From: Falsiruegeria litorea R37
Lineage (GTDB): Bacteria; Pseudomonadota; Alphaproteobacteria; Rhodobacterales; Rhodobacteraceae
Direction: 5' to 3'
NCBI RefSeq assembly: GCF_900172225.1
Contig: NZ_FWFO01000001.1
Span: forward strand, 2,747,950-2,811,949
DNA length: 64,000 nucleotides
In this document: piece after piece, positions 25,283-33,316 of the stretch
Position numbering within the stretch: position 1 is the first letter of the stretch
Layout: each line of letters starts with the position of its first letter
Translations under genes and position numbers: made by a program
Notes under the pieces: generated by a model
The model's input: the letters and a program-made list of their open reading frames with translations, nothing else
Told to the model about the DNA's origin: nothing
Databases searched by the model: none

Positions 25283-26842
25283 TCAAAAGTCGGTGGGCGC
25301 GCCACCTTCGGCCTTACGGCGAGCCACAAAATCGGCCAGTTCGTCGCGGATTGCGACGTCCATAGGCGGCTCTTCAAAGTTGGCGACGATCTCTTTGAAC
25401 ATGTGATGGGCCCGCTCAGGCGTCCAGATGCCGCCTGCCGCCTCCCAGCCTTCGTAGTTCTTCCAATCGCTCAGGAAGGGTTGGTAAAAGGCCGTGGTAT
25501 AGCGGTCTTGCGTGTGTTGGATGCCAAAGAAATGCCCGTCGTTGCCCACGGCTTTGATCGCATCGAGCGCAATGTCATCGGGCGTTGTGGCAAAGGTTTC
25601 GGGTTCAAAATAGCGCTGGATCTGCTGCAGAATCTCGCAGTCCATGATGAACTTTTCCGGGCTCGCGATCAGCCCGCCCTCAAGCCACCCGGCTGCGTGA
25701 TAGACCATGTTCGTGCCCGACTGGACCGAGGCCCACAGGGAATTCGACGTCTCCCACATCGCCTGCCCGTCGGGCACATTGGCGGCGCAAACGCCGGATG
25801 ACCGCATCGGCAGGCCATAGAACCGCGCCATCTGGCCCGTCATCTGCGTTGCACGCATGTATTCCGGCGTCCCAAAGGCAGGCGCACCCGATTTCATGTC
25901 CACGTTCGAGGTGAAGGTGCCAATCACGCAAGGGATGCCCGGGCGCACGTATTGGAACAGGGCGATCGCGCACAGCGCTTCGGCCAGTGATTGCGCCACC
26001 GCACCCGCCATGGTCACCGGCGCCATGGCCCCGGCCAGAGTGAACGGAGTTACGACAATCGCCTGCCCGCGCCGGGCCAAACGCAAACAGCCGTCGATCA
26101 TTGGGTGGTCGTGTTTCAGGGGCGAGGTCGAGTTGATGTTGGTATACATCCGCGGCTTGGCCTGGAATTCTTCCTCGGTCAGGCCGCCCGCAATGCGCAC
26201 CATCTCCATCACGTCCTCGACCCGCTCTTTGCCCAAGGAATAAGCGTGCATTGCCTTGTCGGTCAGGGTCAGCTTGTCATAGAGCACATCCAGATGGCGC
26301 ACGCTGGCGTGGATATCGACAGGTTCGACCGGATAGCCGCCGGCAAAGTGGATACAGTTGAAATACTGCGTCAGCTTGAGCAGGTTCCGACACATCTCGC
26401 GATTGCCGGGGACCTTCTTGCCGATCTCCATGTCCCAATAGTTGGGCGGGGATGAGACGTTGCCAAAGAGCATGACATTGCCGCCAACGGTCAACTCGCG
26501 CTCGAGGTTGCGCGGGGTGATGGTGAAGGTGCTGGGAGCCTTGCCGATCATCTCCATGATCCAGTGACGGTCGAACCGGACGATTTCGCCGTCAATCTTG
26601 CACCCGGCTTCGCGCAGGATGCCAAGTGCCTCTTCGTTGAGGAAAGCGACGCCGATTTCTTCAAGAATGCGCATTGCGCCTTCGTGGATGGCTTCGACGC
26701 CTTCGGGCGGCAAGGGTTCGGTTGGACGGTCCACGTTGACGGGCAAACGCCAAGGCATCTGGTCGATCACTGCACCTCCGCGTCGGGCGGCGGCCCCTGC
26801 GCGGCCACCGCCACGCCGTTTACGTCCGGATGTCTCAGCCAT
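25283..26842 (-). CDS. Trimethylamine methyltransferase (MttB) family protein, non-pyrrolysine
   Basis: 519 residues, a TIM-barrel corrinoid methyltransferase of the MttB superfamily (PWRLPVNVDRPTEPLPPEGVE near the start, HFAGGYPVEPVDI, NINSTSPLKHD, GTFTSNVDMKSGAPAFGTPE). The frame has no amber codon, so pyrrolysine is not used. Pyl-less relatives include glycine-betaine methyltransferase MtgB, but many have no known substrate. The start at 26842 is supported by GAGAGG upstream. No corrinoid protein or reactivase gene adjoins it. A link to the betaine made by the carnitine cluster 10 kb away is speculative. Confidence 0.85.
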   Translation of the reverse strand: MAETSGRKRRGGGRAGAAARRGGAVIDQMPWRLPVNVDRPTEPLPPEGVEAIHEGAMRILEEIGVAFLNEEALGILREAGCKIDGEIVRFDRHWIMEMIGKAPSTFTITPRNLERELTVGGNVMLFGNVSSPPNYWDMEIGKKVPGNREMCRNLLKLTQYFNCIHFAGGYPVEPVDIHASVRHLDVLYDKLTLTDKAMHAYSLGKERVEDVMEMVRIAGGLTEEEFQAKPRMYTNINSTSPLKHDHPMIDGCLRLARRGQAIVVTPFTLAGAMAPVTMAGAVAQSLAEALCAIALFQYVRPGIPCVIGTFTSNVDMKSGAPAFGTPEYMRATQMTGQMARFYGLPMRSSGVCAANVPDGQAMWETSNSLWASVQSGTNMVYHAAGWLEGGLIASPEKFIMDCEILQQIQRYFEPETFATTPDDIALDAIKAVGNDGHFFGIQHTQDRYTTAFYQPFLSDWKNYEGWEAAGGIWTPERAHHMFKEIVANFEEPPMDVAIRDELADFVARRKAEGGAPTDF

Positions 26843-27284
26843 TTGGACCTCTCCTCTGTTTCTTGACAGACAGAAGGCCCCAGGCAGGCACGGACGCGCC
26901 GCTCTATCTGCGACAATTCCTGTCGCGTTTGAAGCAAGCCTGTGCGCTTTTGCGCCTCCGCGCTGTTGACAAAGCCCCATCTCAAGACCTCGGAGGGCTC
27001 CCGCGCCCGGGCAGACCTGACTGCGTCAGTCCCGCCAACGGCCTTGGGCCGGGCGCCGGGCGATGCCCGGCGCGGTTCCGTAAAGACGTACCGTTCGGGC
27101 AAGATCGCCAAAACGGAACAGGACGCGACCAGGCGATCCCTGCCGAGCGCAGCGAGGCCCGGCCCAACGGAAGGCTACGCCCCGACAGGGGCTTGGCCGA
27201 CGGGCGGGAGCTCCCCCGCCAACCTTGCCCGTACCGAGGGTTATTGTTCGAAAACTATGCCAATTGCCGATGAAGGGTGGCAGG
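26843..27284. other. 442-base intergenic region carrying a composite repeat
   Basis: No gene is seen. It contains the composite repeat at 26998-27212 (dispersed-repeat copy D at its right end) and, near 26845-26990, the upstream region of the MttB-family gene. Confidence 0.7.
26998..27212 (+). repeat. Composite intergenic repeat, copy 1 (includes dispersed repeat copy D)
   Basis: Ordered parts: CTCCCGCG (26998), CTGACTGCGTCAG (27017-27029), a 9-bp hairpin GCGCCGGGC-GAT-GCCCGGCGC (27053-27073), a GAGCG-CAG-CGAGG-like motif (27145), then the dispersed repeat core 27157-27212. The same parts occur in the same order on the minus strand at 33304-33108. The core here has hairpin arms GCCCC and GGGGC around GACA. 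Confidence 0.8.
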
Positions 27285-27974
27285 TTAGCGTGCAAGCCAC
27301 TCTGCAATGTGGCCGATGTTGGGCAGAACGACATCGGCATGCGGCGACAGATCGTCCGCCGTGGCCATGCCCGTTAAAACGCCAATCGTCGTCATCCCGG
27401 CCGCGCGGCCTGCAAGCAGGTCATGGGTGCTGTCCCCGACCATGGCAACGCACCCAGGCGCGACCCCGACATGGGCGGCAAAGGCCAACAGCTGACCTGG
27501 CCCGGGCTTTGCACCATGGCCACTGTCAAAACCTGCGATGAAATCGAACTTATCCTGCACGCCGGCAGATGACAGATGCGCACGCGCGGGACGTTCGGCA
27601 TCATTGGTGGCCACGCCCAGCTTGAGCCCCTTGGCACGCATATCGTCCAGAAACGCGCCAAGCGGCACCGCTTCGGCTTGCGGGGCGCGGGCGGCCTCGT
27701 CGTTGATCATGTCGATCAGCTCGACAAGGGTCATGTCCGGGAAAAAATCCGTCAGCACCTCGGCCACCTCGCCGGGTGTACCCGCAATCACGATGCTGTC
27801 GGGGGAATAGCTGTTGGTCGCCATATCGAATCCGATGGCCTGCCCCACTTCGGTCGCGCGGGCCAGATCATCCCCGGTCACCCGCAGCAGAAACGCGCGG
27901 GCAAAGGCCTCCCATGTGGCAGCAAAATCGAACAGGGTGCCGTCCTTGTCGAACAACAGTGCATCAATCGGCAT
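27285..27974 (-). CDS. HAD-family phosphatase (phosphoglycolate phosphatase-like)
   Basis: 229-residue haloacid dehalogenase superfamily hydrolase. Motif I is LLFDKDGTLFDF, motif II LGVATNDAE, and motif III/IV AKPGPGQ with VAMVGDSTHDLLAGRAAGM, all in order. The cap domain is of the helical Gph type. Likely to remove phosphate from a small metabolite, perhaps phosphoglycolate; the substrate cannot be told from motifs. It is a minus-strand gene that may share a transcript with the DUF3572 gene 48 bases upstream. Confidence 0.87.
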   Translation of the reverse strand: MPIDALLFDKDGTLFDFAATWEAFARAFLLRVTGDDLARATEVGQAIGFDMATNSYSPDSIVIAGTPGEVAEVLTDFFPDMTLVELIDMINDEAARAPQAEAVPLGAFLDDMRAKGLKLGVATNDAERPARAHLSSAGVQDKFDFIAGFDSGHGAKPGPGQLLAFAAHVGVAPGCVAMVGDSTHDLLAGRAAGMTTIGVLTGMATADDLSPHADVVLPNIGHIAEWLAR

Positions 27975-28022
27975 GAAATCTCTCCGGCCTTGAGGGGGAC
28001 TTGGGTCAGGCTGACCGTTTCG

Positions 28023-28307
28023 TCAGGTCCAATGCATATCCGCAGGCCCGGCCAAAACGGCGCGTGCCTGCATCGGGTGATCATAGGAAATATCGTTCGC
28101 GTCGCAGAATGCAACGATCCAGGCGTCATCCATCATCAGAAAGTCCAGCACCGAGCCCAGGAATTCCGGATTCGCCATCTGCGCCTTGACGTCCGCCTCA
28201 GACGCACCGGTCGAGCTCAAAAACACCGGCAGCAACTCGTCGTTTGCAACCAGCCAACCCAAGGCATTCAGGGCCAGAGTTTCGGCTGCATCGGCGGAAA
28301 ATGGCAT
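28023..28307 (-). CDS. DUF3572 family protein
   Basis: 94-residue cytoplasmic protein matching DUF3572, a small alphaproteobacterial family (AETLALNALGWLVANDELLPVFL, then NPEFLGSVLDFLMMDDAWIVAFC). No function is established. It is short, acidic and helical. It lies divergently from the PleD-like gene, with a shared upstream region of about 95 bases; in many alphaproteobacteria DUF3572 sits beside pleD/divK genes, which fits. Confidence 0.82.
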   Translation of the reverse strand: MPFSADAAETLALNALGWLVANDELLPVFLSSTGASEADVKAQMANPEFLGSVLDFLMMDDAWIVAFCDANDISYDHPMQARAVLAGPADMHWT

Positions 28308-28402
28308 GTCTGCTCCGTCAATTTCCGGGCGGAAAGGGTTTGTTAACCAGTCTCATAAACACTTTAGCAAGAATTGGAAGCAACTGTCGAAAGGCGGAGG
28401 CC

Positions 28403-29797
28403 GTGCAAGGAACGATTTTGATACTCGATGGGGTGGCTACAAACCGCATCATGCTCAAGGTGCAGCTGTCTGCGGCCTGGTATCACGTTGTGCAAGGCGA
28501 CAGGCTCTTGGGGCTCGAGGCGCTGGTGCGGCGGGTGCAGCCTGACCTGATTCTCTGTGCCATGACCCTCCCTGATGGCAGCGCTTTGGATGTGCGAGAT
28601 CTGCTGCAACAGGATGATGCGACCGCAGGCATCCCGATCATCGCAATCACGGCCGAAAACGATCGCACCTCTCGGTTGGCAGCCCTTGGGGCGGGGATCG
28701 ACGATGTCCTCAGCCAACCCTATGACGACGTGATCCTGCTGGCGCGCATTCGCAGCCTGATCCGCGCGCACACCGGGTCGGAAGAGCTGCGCATGCAGGG
28801 TGGATCACAGGCCTTGGGTCTGGCCGAAGCCGCGCCGCCATTTCACGGCCCCCTGCCCGCCAGCAACATCGCCCTGATCACGCAAAGCCCCGGAACGGGC
28901 GCGGTTTGGCGCGCACGCCTAAAAGGGTGCACGCGCCATCACCTGGATCTGCACAAGATCGACGACATGCAGCATCTGTTGACCGACCGGGTACCGGATG
29001 CCATCGTGGTCGAGCTGTGCGACAGCATCACCGGGCTGAGACTGCTGGCGGATTTGCGGGCCCGCAGCGTTACGCGCAATGCGGCCGTCATCGCCGTCCC
29101 GAACCCGGCCAATGCCCATCTGGCCGCCGATGCCCTGGACCGGGGCGCTGACGACGTGATGCCCGCAGGCTTCTGTGTCGAAGAACTTTCACTGCGACTG
29201 GAAACCCAATTGCGGCGCAAGGCCCGTGCGGACCGTTTCCGCGACTGCGTGCGTGATGGGCTTCGCGCAGCGTTGATCGATCCGATGACCGGCCTTCATA
29301 ACCGCCGCTTTGCGCTGCCGGAACTTGCCCGCATTGCGCGCGAAGCCTCGCTGACGGGGCAAGGCTTTGCCGTCATGATGGCGGATCTGGACCACTTCAA
29401 GCAGGTCAATGATCGTTTTGGCCACCCCGCAGGCGATGCCGTCTTGATGGAAACTGCGCGCAGGCTTCGGTCGCAACTGTGCGGCGACGATGTGCTGGCG
29501 CGAGTGGGCGGCGAAGAATTCATGATGGTTCTGCCCAACAGGTCACGCGCGCAAGCGCTCGAGGTTGCGGATCGTCTGTGCCAGCGGATCAATTGCGAGC
29601 TGTTCCGCGTTCCCGGCCAGAAAACCCCGATCCCGATCACGACGAGCATTGGCCTCTTTGCTATTGATGGTCAGTTCCTGACCACCCGGTTCCATCCCCA
29701 GGATGTGCCGGGTCTGTTGGCGCAGGCCGATCGCGCCCTTTATGAAGCCAAAGGCGCCGGCCGCAACCAGGTGTCTCTGATCGCGGCCGCCGCTTGA
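28403..29797 (+). CDS. pleD: PleD-like diguanylate cyclase with degenerate receiver domains
   Basis: 464 residues with the PleD layout REC-REC-GGDEF. The start is taken as GTG at 28403, giving VQGTILILDG, which matches family N-termini; a GGAGG lies just upstream. In REC1 (1-120) the phospho-acceptor position is Ala53 (ILCAMTLP, where hhhD is expected) and the conserved Lys is Gln105. REC2 (about 155-270) has Glu204 where the acceptor Asp would be. The cyclase motif GGEEF (369-373) is intact, but the inhibitory RxxD is CGDD. The enzyme should make c-di-GMP without classical phospho-activation. Confidence 0.85.
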   Translation: MQGTILILDGVATNRIMLKVQLSAAWYHVVQGDRLLGLEALVRRVQPDLILCAMTLPDGSALDVRDLLQQDDATAGIPIIAITAENDRTSRLAALGAGIDDVLSQPYDDVILLARIRSLIRAHTGSEELRMQGGSQALGLAEAAPPFHGPLPASNIALITQSPGTGAVWRARLKGCTRHHLDLHKIDDMQHLLTDRVPDAIVVELCDSITGLRLLADLRARSVTRNAAVIAVPNPANAHLAADALDRGADDVMPAGFCVEELSLRLETQLRRKARADRFRDCVRDGLRAALIDPMTGLHNRRFALPELARIAREASLTGQGFAVMMADLDHFKQVNDRFGHPAGDAVLMETARRLRSQLCGDDVLARVGGEEFMMVLPNRSRAQALEVADRLCQRINCELFRVPGQKTPIPITTSIGLFAIDGQFLTTRFHPQDVPGLLAQADRALYEAKGAGRNQVSLIAAAA

Positions 29798-29800
29798 TCC

Positions 29801-30265
29801 CTATCGTTTGTGTTTCTTGCGCTTCGAGATCTCCTCGAGGCGATCCGCATAAGCCGCGCGCTCGGCGTCGCTCATCTCCTTGATCCGTTCAAACCACTTG
29901 TCCTGAACCGAGCGGTGGAAAGCTTCGCGATGCTCCAATTGCTGATCCAGGACGGTTTTCAACCCATCCGCATCAAAGGGCGTGGCGCGCAGCGCGGCAA
30001 CGACCGTGCCAACTTCGCGAAAGCCCCCCTTGCGTCGCGCATCATGGCCTGATCGGCTGTGATGGCGCATCTCCTGGCGCACGTCGTCGGGCAGCGCCCT
30101 GTAAAGCGCTGAGCCCAGGCTGCGCGGCGGCGGACGCATGCTTTCGGGACCTCCAAAGCGCAGGGCCGCGCCCACGACCAGGCCGACAAACAGCAGGTTC
30201 AACGCCAGCGAGGCAACAAGCAGGATCCGCATCCAGGGCCATTTGGGTGTCTTGGTCTCAGCCAT
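29801..30265 (-). CDS. Periplasmic heavy-metal sensor domain protein (CpxP/Spy-like)
   Basis: 154 residues: a membrane anchor at about 12-34 and a periplasmic helical domain of the heavy-metal-sensor/CpxP-like class (LPDDVRQEMR, then ALRATPFDADGLKTVLDQQ), ending in a Lys/Arg-rich tail. Such proteins bind metals or misfolded proteins and often restrain an envelope stress response. It is the last of four minus-strand genes (EF-hand, ECF sigma, anti-sigma-like, this one); its start overlaps the preceding stop (TAATG). Confidence 0.8.
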   Translation of the reverse strand: MAETKTPKWPWMRILLVASLALNLLFVGLVVGAALRFGGPESMRPPPRSLGSALYRALPDDVRQEMRHHSRSGHDARRKGGFREVGTVVAALRATPFDADGLKTVLDQQLEHREAFHRSVQDKWFERIKEMSDAERAAYADRLEEISKRKKHKR

Positions 30266-30627
30266 TATCCGTCCTCCGTCAGGATCCCCGTCTCATCGAC
30301 GCCAAAGATCAGGTCCACTTCCAATTCTTGCTGATAGACGAGCCCCACCGGATCAGGAAGGAAATCTGGCGGTGCCAACCCGATCCAGACCCCAGCAGCA
30401 CATGCTGTCGCCAGGCCGCTCATCCCGGTCCAGCCGCCAAGCCCCGCGCGCAGCTGCGCCCAAACCCCCGGGCGCGTGGCAACAGGTGTTTTTGCCCCAT
30501 TTGTCCGACCATCGGTTTGAACTTGGGCAGCATCTGCCAACATGCGCGCCGCAAGCGCGTCGGGCAGCGTGTCCCGTCGGGCGCGGGCCGCCGCAAACAT
30601 CTGTTCCAGATCCAATTCGTCAGTCAT
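30265..30627 (-). CDS. Putative anti-sigma factor, small membrane protein
   Basis: 120 residues with a helical N-terminal part, one weak membrane segment at about 68-88 (GMSGLATACAAGVWIGLA) and a short acidic end. No clear domain, but its place directly after an ECF sigma gene, with an 8-base overlap, and before a periplasmic sensor gene is what an anti-sigma factor would show. No zinc-binding HxxxCxxC motif is visible, so it is not a ZAS-type protein. The assignment rests mainly on position. Confidence 0.6.
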   Translation of the reverse strand: MTDELDLEQMFAAARARRDTLPDALAARMLADAAQVQTDGRTNGAKTPVATRPGVWAQLRAGLGGWTGMSGLATACAAGVWIGLAPPDFLPDPVGLVYQQELEVDLIFGVDETGILTEDG

Positions 30628-31183
30628 CGCCGTACCCCAGTTCTGCGCGCCGCCCCGACAAGGCCGAAGTCAGCGCGCGTTTGCCCCGGGCGGTCAGGCT
30701 TTCGACCGCCTCGACGCTGATGTCCATGATCCCCGCAATCTCGGGGTTGCTCAATTCCTCGATGTGGCGCAGCACCACCGCCTGTCTTTGCCGTTCGGAC
30801 AGCTGCATCAGCGCCTCTTGCAGCGCATCCATGCGGCTCCTGTTCTGGAGTTGCTCGGCAACGCTCGGCCCGCCGTCTTCAGGCTCTGGCACCGTGTCCA
30901 GATCCACCGACCGCTGTCGGCGCTTGAAGTCGAGGCACAGGTTCAACGTCACCCGGTAGAGCCAGGTCGACACCTTGGCCCGCCCCTGCTCCCATCTGGG
31001 CGCCACCCGCCAAAGGCGCATCATCGCCTCTTGCGCCACATCCTCGGCCTCGACCCGGTTGCCCAAAACACGCAAGGCAACCGAAAAGGTACGTGGACCA
31101 AGGCGCGCCGTCAGCTCGCGCGCAGCCTGCCCATCACCATTGGCAAAGAGCACCAACAACGCATCGTCGCTGAGTTGGATCAT
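30620..31183 (-). CDS. ECF-type RNA polymerase sigma factor
   Basis: 187 residues. Region 2 is visible as NRVEAEDVAQEAMMRLWR and STWLYRVTLNLCLD, and region 4 as LSERQRQAVVLRHIEELSNPE with the recognition helix ISVEAVESLTARGKRAL. The start at 31183 is chosen for a GGGGA motif eight bases upstream; a GTG 51 bases upstream is the alternative. It would direct RNA polymerase to envelope or metal-stress promoters. It is 57 bases downstream of the EF-hand gene and overlaps the anti-sigma-like gene. Confidence 0.88.
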   Translation of the reverse strand: MIQLSDDALLVLFANGDGQAARELTARLGPRTFSVALRVLGNRVEAEDVAQEAMMRLWRVAPRWEQGRAKVSTWLYRVTLNLCLDFKRRQRSVDLDTVPEPEDGGPSVAEQLQNRSRMDALQEALMQLSERQRQAVVLRHIEELSNPEIAGIMDISVEAVESLTARGKRALTSALSGRRAELGYGDD

Positions 31184-31240
31184 GGCGACATCCCCGCCAT
31201 GACCCGAAAACGGTATGGAGGCAAAATCCTCCACTCCGGA

Positions 31241-31690
31241 TCAGTCTTGATCCTGATGACCACGTTTCTTGCGATGCTCCTTCATACGCTCGCGCGCCTC
31301 AGCAAATTCCGCCTCCGAAATGCCGCCGCTGCCGTCCTTATCCATACGGTCAAAGAACTTGCCCGCCCGGCGCGGTTTCGGCAACTCCTCGGCGTCCAGA
31401 AAACCGTCTTTGTTGGCATCGTGACGCTCAAACATCTTGGCCGCACGCTTGGCGGCACGCTCCTGCCCTTTGGCCTTGGCTTCTTCGAGGCTCAGCTTGC
31501 CGTCGCCGTCAGTGTCGGCCTTGGCAAAGCGGGCTGTACGATGAGCCTCCATTTCGGCTTGGGTGATTTCGCCATTGCCGTCTGCGTCCAACTCTTGAAA
31601 CGTCGCATGTGGCCCTTTGGCCAGAACCGCTGTACCCGCAACACCTGCTGCCGCAATCACAACGGCGGCAATAAAACCTGCTTGTTTCAT
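31241..31690 (-). CDS. Secreted EF-hand calcium-binding protein
   Basis: 149 residues with a signal peptide (about 1-24) and four EF-hand loops: DADGNGEITQAE, DTDGDGKLSLEE, DANKDGFLDAEE and DKDGSGGISEAE. All four have acidic residues at loop positions 1, 3 or 5, and 12, so calcium binding is expected, in the periplasm or outside. It is the first gene of the cluster with the ECF sigma factor, so calcium-dependent sensing or a regulon member are both possible. The C-terminus is strongly charged (KKRGHQDQD). Confidence 0.88.
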   Translation of the reverse strand: MKQAGFIAAVVIAAAGVAGTAVLAKGPHATFQELDADGNGEITQAEMEAHRTARFAKADTDGDGKLSLEEAKAKGQERAAKRAAKMFERHDANKDGFLDAEELPKPRRAGKFFDRMDKDGSGGISEAEFAEARERMKEHRKKRGHQDQD

Positions 31691-31924
31691 TTTGCATTTT
31701 CCTTTGCTCGGACGGCGACCCCGTGTCGCCGATCATGCCATTCAAACGTCGCGCCCCGCGGTTTCCGTCGCCCGTCGCGAAACTTTTTTCAGCGGCCTTT
31801 GCGAAAGGAACCTTGTGTCTTGTCAGCGTGCTCCCGCGCGACATCCCGACGCAAAGCGGATGCACGCTCTTTCCTGCTGACTGAAAGAGGCGCAGAACAA
31901 GTGGTAGTTTTCAAGTGAGACAGA

Positions 31925-32332
31925 ATGAGTGGCGATCACATGACGGATCAGACGGCACCCCCTGCAACAGACCGCCCCACCTGGCCCGCTGTGTTCAAAG
32001 GCTATCGGCGCTGCTGCCCCAATTGCGGGAAGGGCAAGTTGCTGCACAGCTATCTCAAGGTGAACGACGCATGTTCCGTATGCGGTCAAGAGTTGTTCCA
32101 CCACCGCGCCGACGATGGCCCGGCCTACCTGACCATTCTGATCGTCGGCCACCTGATGGCACCCGCGCTGCATGTGGCCTATGCTCAGTACCGGCCCGAG
32201 CCACTGACGCTTTTTGCAATCTTTGCCCTTGGTTGTCTGTCCTTGTCGCTCTACCTTCTTCCCAGATTGAAGGGTGTGATCGTGGCCTACCAATGGGCGC
32301 GCAGGATGCACGGGTTCGGGAAATCCGGCTGA
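31925..32332 (+). CDS. DUF983 family membrane protein
   Basis: 135 residues. Two zinc-ribbon-like knuckles (CPNCGKG and CSVCGQE) precede two membrane helices at about 68-88 and 92-112. This is the DUF983 pattern, common in alphaproteobacteria and without known function; the family often lies near cytochrome oxidase or Nudix genes. It precedes the Nudix gene by 22 bases on the same strand. A second ATG at 31940 is a possible alternative start. Confidence 0.85.
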   Translation: MSGDHMTDQTAPPATDRPTWPAVFKGYRRCCPNCGKGKLLHSYLKVNDACSVCGQELFHHRADDGPAYLTILIVGHLMAPALHVAYAQYRPEPLTLFAIFALGCLSLSLYLLPRLKGVIVAYQWARRMHGFGKSG

Positions 32333-32354
32333 CCCTTCGAATGCGTGAGGGGAC

Positions 32355-33056
32355 ATGAGCACAGATAAAACAGCTATTCGCAATGCGGCCACCGTTATCG
32401 TTTTACGCGACCGTATGAACGATCCGGCCATTCTGATGGGGCAACGCGGCGCCAAGGCCGCATTCATGCCGAACAAGTTCGTCTTTCCGGGTGGGGCTGT
32501 GGACGCCGAGGATGCCTCGGTTCCGCTGGCCACGCCCCTGCCCGAGGTATGCGAAAACCGCCTGTGCGATGACGCGCCCGAGGGGCTCTCTCACCCTTTG
32601 GCCGTGGCCGCAATCCGCGAGTTGTGGGAAGAAACCGGACTGGTCCTGGGCACGCCCGGCGCCTGGCAGGGTGACGTTCCGTCCGATTGGGCGACTTTTG
32701 CGGCCACCGGCCACCTGCCGTCGGCGCAAAGCTTGCAATTCGTGTTCCGCGCCCTGACCCCGCCGGGCCGCCCGCGTCGGTTCGACGCGCGGTTTTTTCT
32801 GGTCGATGCCGATGACATCCAGGGGGATCTGGATGATTTTACCCACGCGTCGGACGAGCTGTCGCATCTGCAATGGATCAAATTGAGCGAAGCCCGCCAA
32901 TTCGACCTGCCCTTCATTACCGAGGTGGTCCTGGCCGAAGTCGCCGCCCGCGTCCAGGACCATAAACCGCCGGAATCGGTACCCTATTTCCACAACAACG
33001 ACGAGGCCAGTCTGTTTTTACGCTTGCGCGGGTATCCAATGCCAGACCATCCCTGA
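32355..33056 (+). CDS. Nudix hydrolase
   Basis: 233 residues. The Nudix box core is AAIRELWEETGLVLG with the REhxEExG residues in place; the preceding glycine segment (FPGGAVDAEDA) is separated from it by an insertion, as in the larger Nudix group related to mammalian NUDT19 (CoA or acyl-CoA diphosphatases). It probably cleaves a nucleoside diphosphate derivative. The start has GAGGGG upstream. It may be co-transcribed with the DUF983 gene. Confidence 0.87.
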   Translation: MSTDKTAIRNAATVIVLRDRMNDPAILMGQRGAKAAFMPNKFVFPGGAVDAEDASVPLATPLPEVCENRLCDDAPEGLSHPLAVAAIRELWEETGLVLGTPGAWQGDVPSDWATFAATGHLPSAQSLQFVFRALTPPGRPRRFDARFFLVDADDIQGDLDDFTHASDELSHLQWIKLSEARQFDLPFITEVVLAEVAARVQDHKPPESVPYFHNNDEASLFLRLRGYPMPDHP

Positions 33057-33107
33057 CCGGACCCGCCCCCGAGTTCCGGCAATCCGTGTACACAGGTAAT
33101 CGGGGGC

Positions 33108-33304
33108 GCTCCCGCCCGTCGTCGATTTTTCTGACGAAAAACCTCCTCCCGTTGGGCCGGGCCTCGCTTCGCTCGGCGGGTGGCGCTTTGGTGGTACACT
33201 TAGCGCCTCATCAGCAGGGAACGCGCCCGTGCCGGGCCGCGCCCGGCGCTACGCCCAAGTCCGCTAGCAGAGCTGACGCAGTCAGGCTTGCTTGGACGCG
33301 GGAG
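33108..33304 (-). repeat. Composite intergenic repeat, copy 2 (includes dispersed repeat copy B)
   Basis: On the minus strand it carries the same ordered parts as 26998-27212: CTCCCGCG (33304), CTGACTGCGTCAG (33285-33273), a 7-bp hairpin GCCGGGC-GCG-GCCCGGC (33247-33231), a GAGCG-AAG-CGAGG motif, and the dispersed core 33162-33108. The core matches copy A except for its hairpin, TTTTTC-GTCA-GAAAAA. It fills most of the 260-base gap between the convergent Nudix and DMT genes. Confidence 0.85.
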
Positions 33305-33316
33305 TGCCCCCTCTCC

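Noticed and set aside
25283..26842. Pyrrolysine-containing MttB
   Set aside because: The frame contains no in-frame TAG, and no pyl genes are visible.
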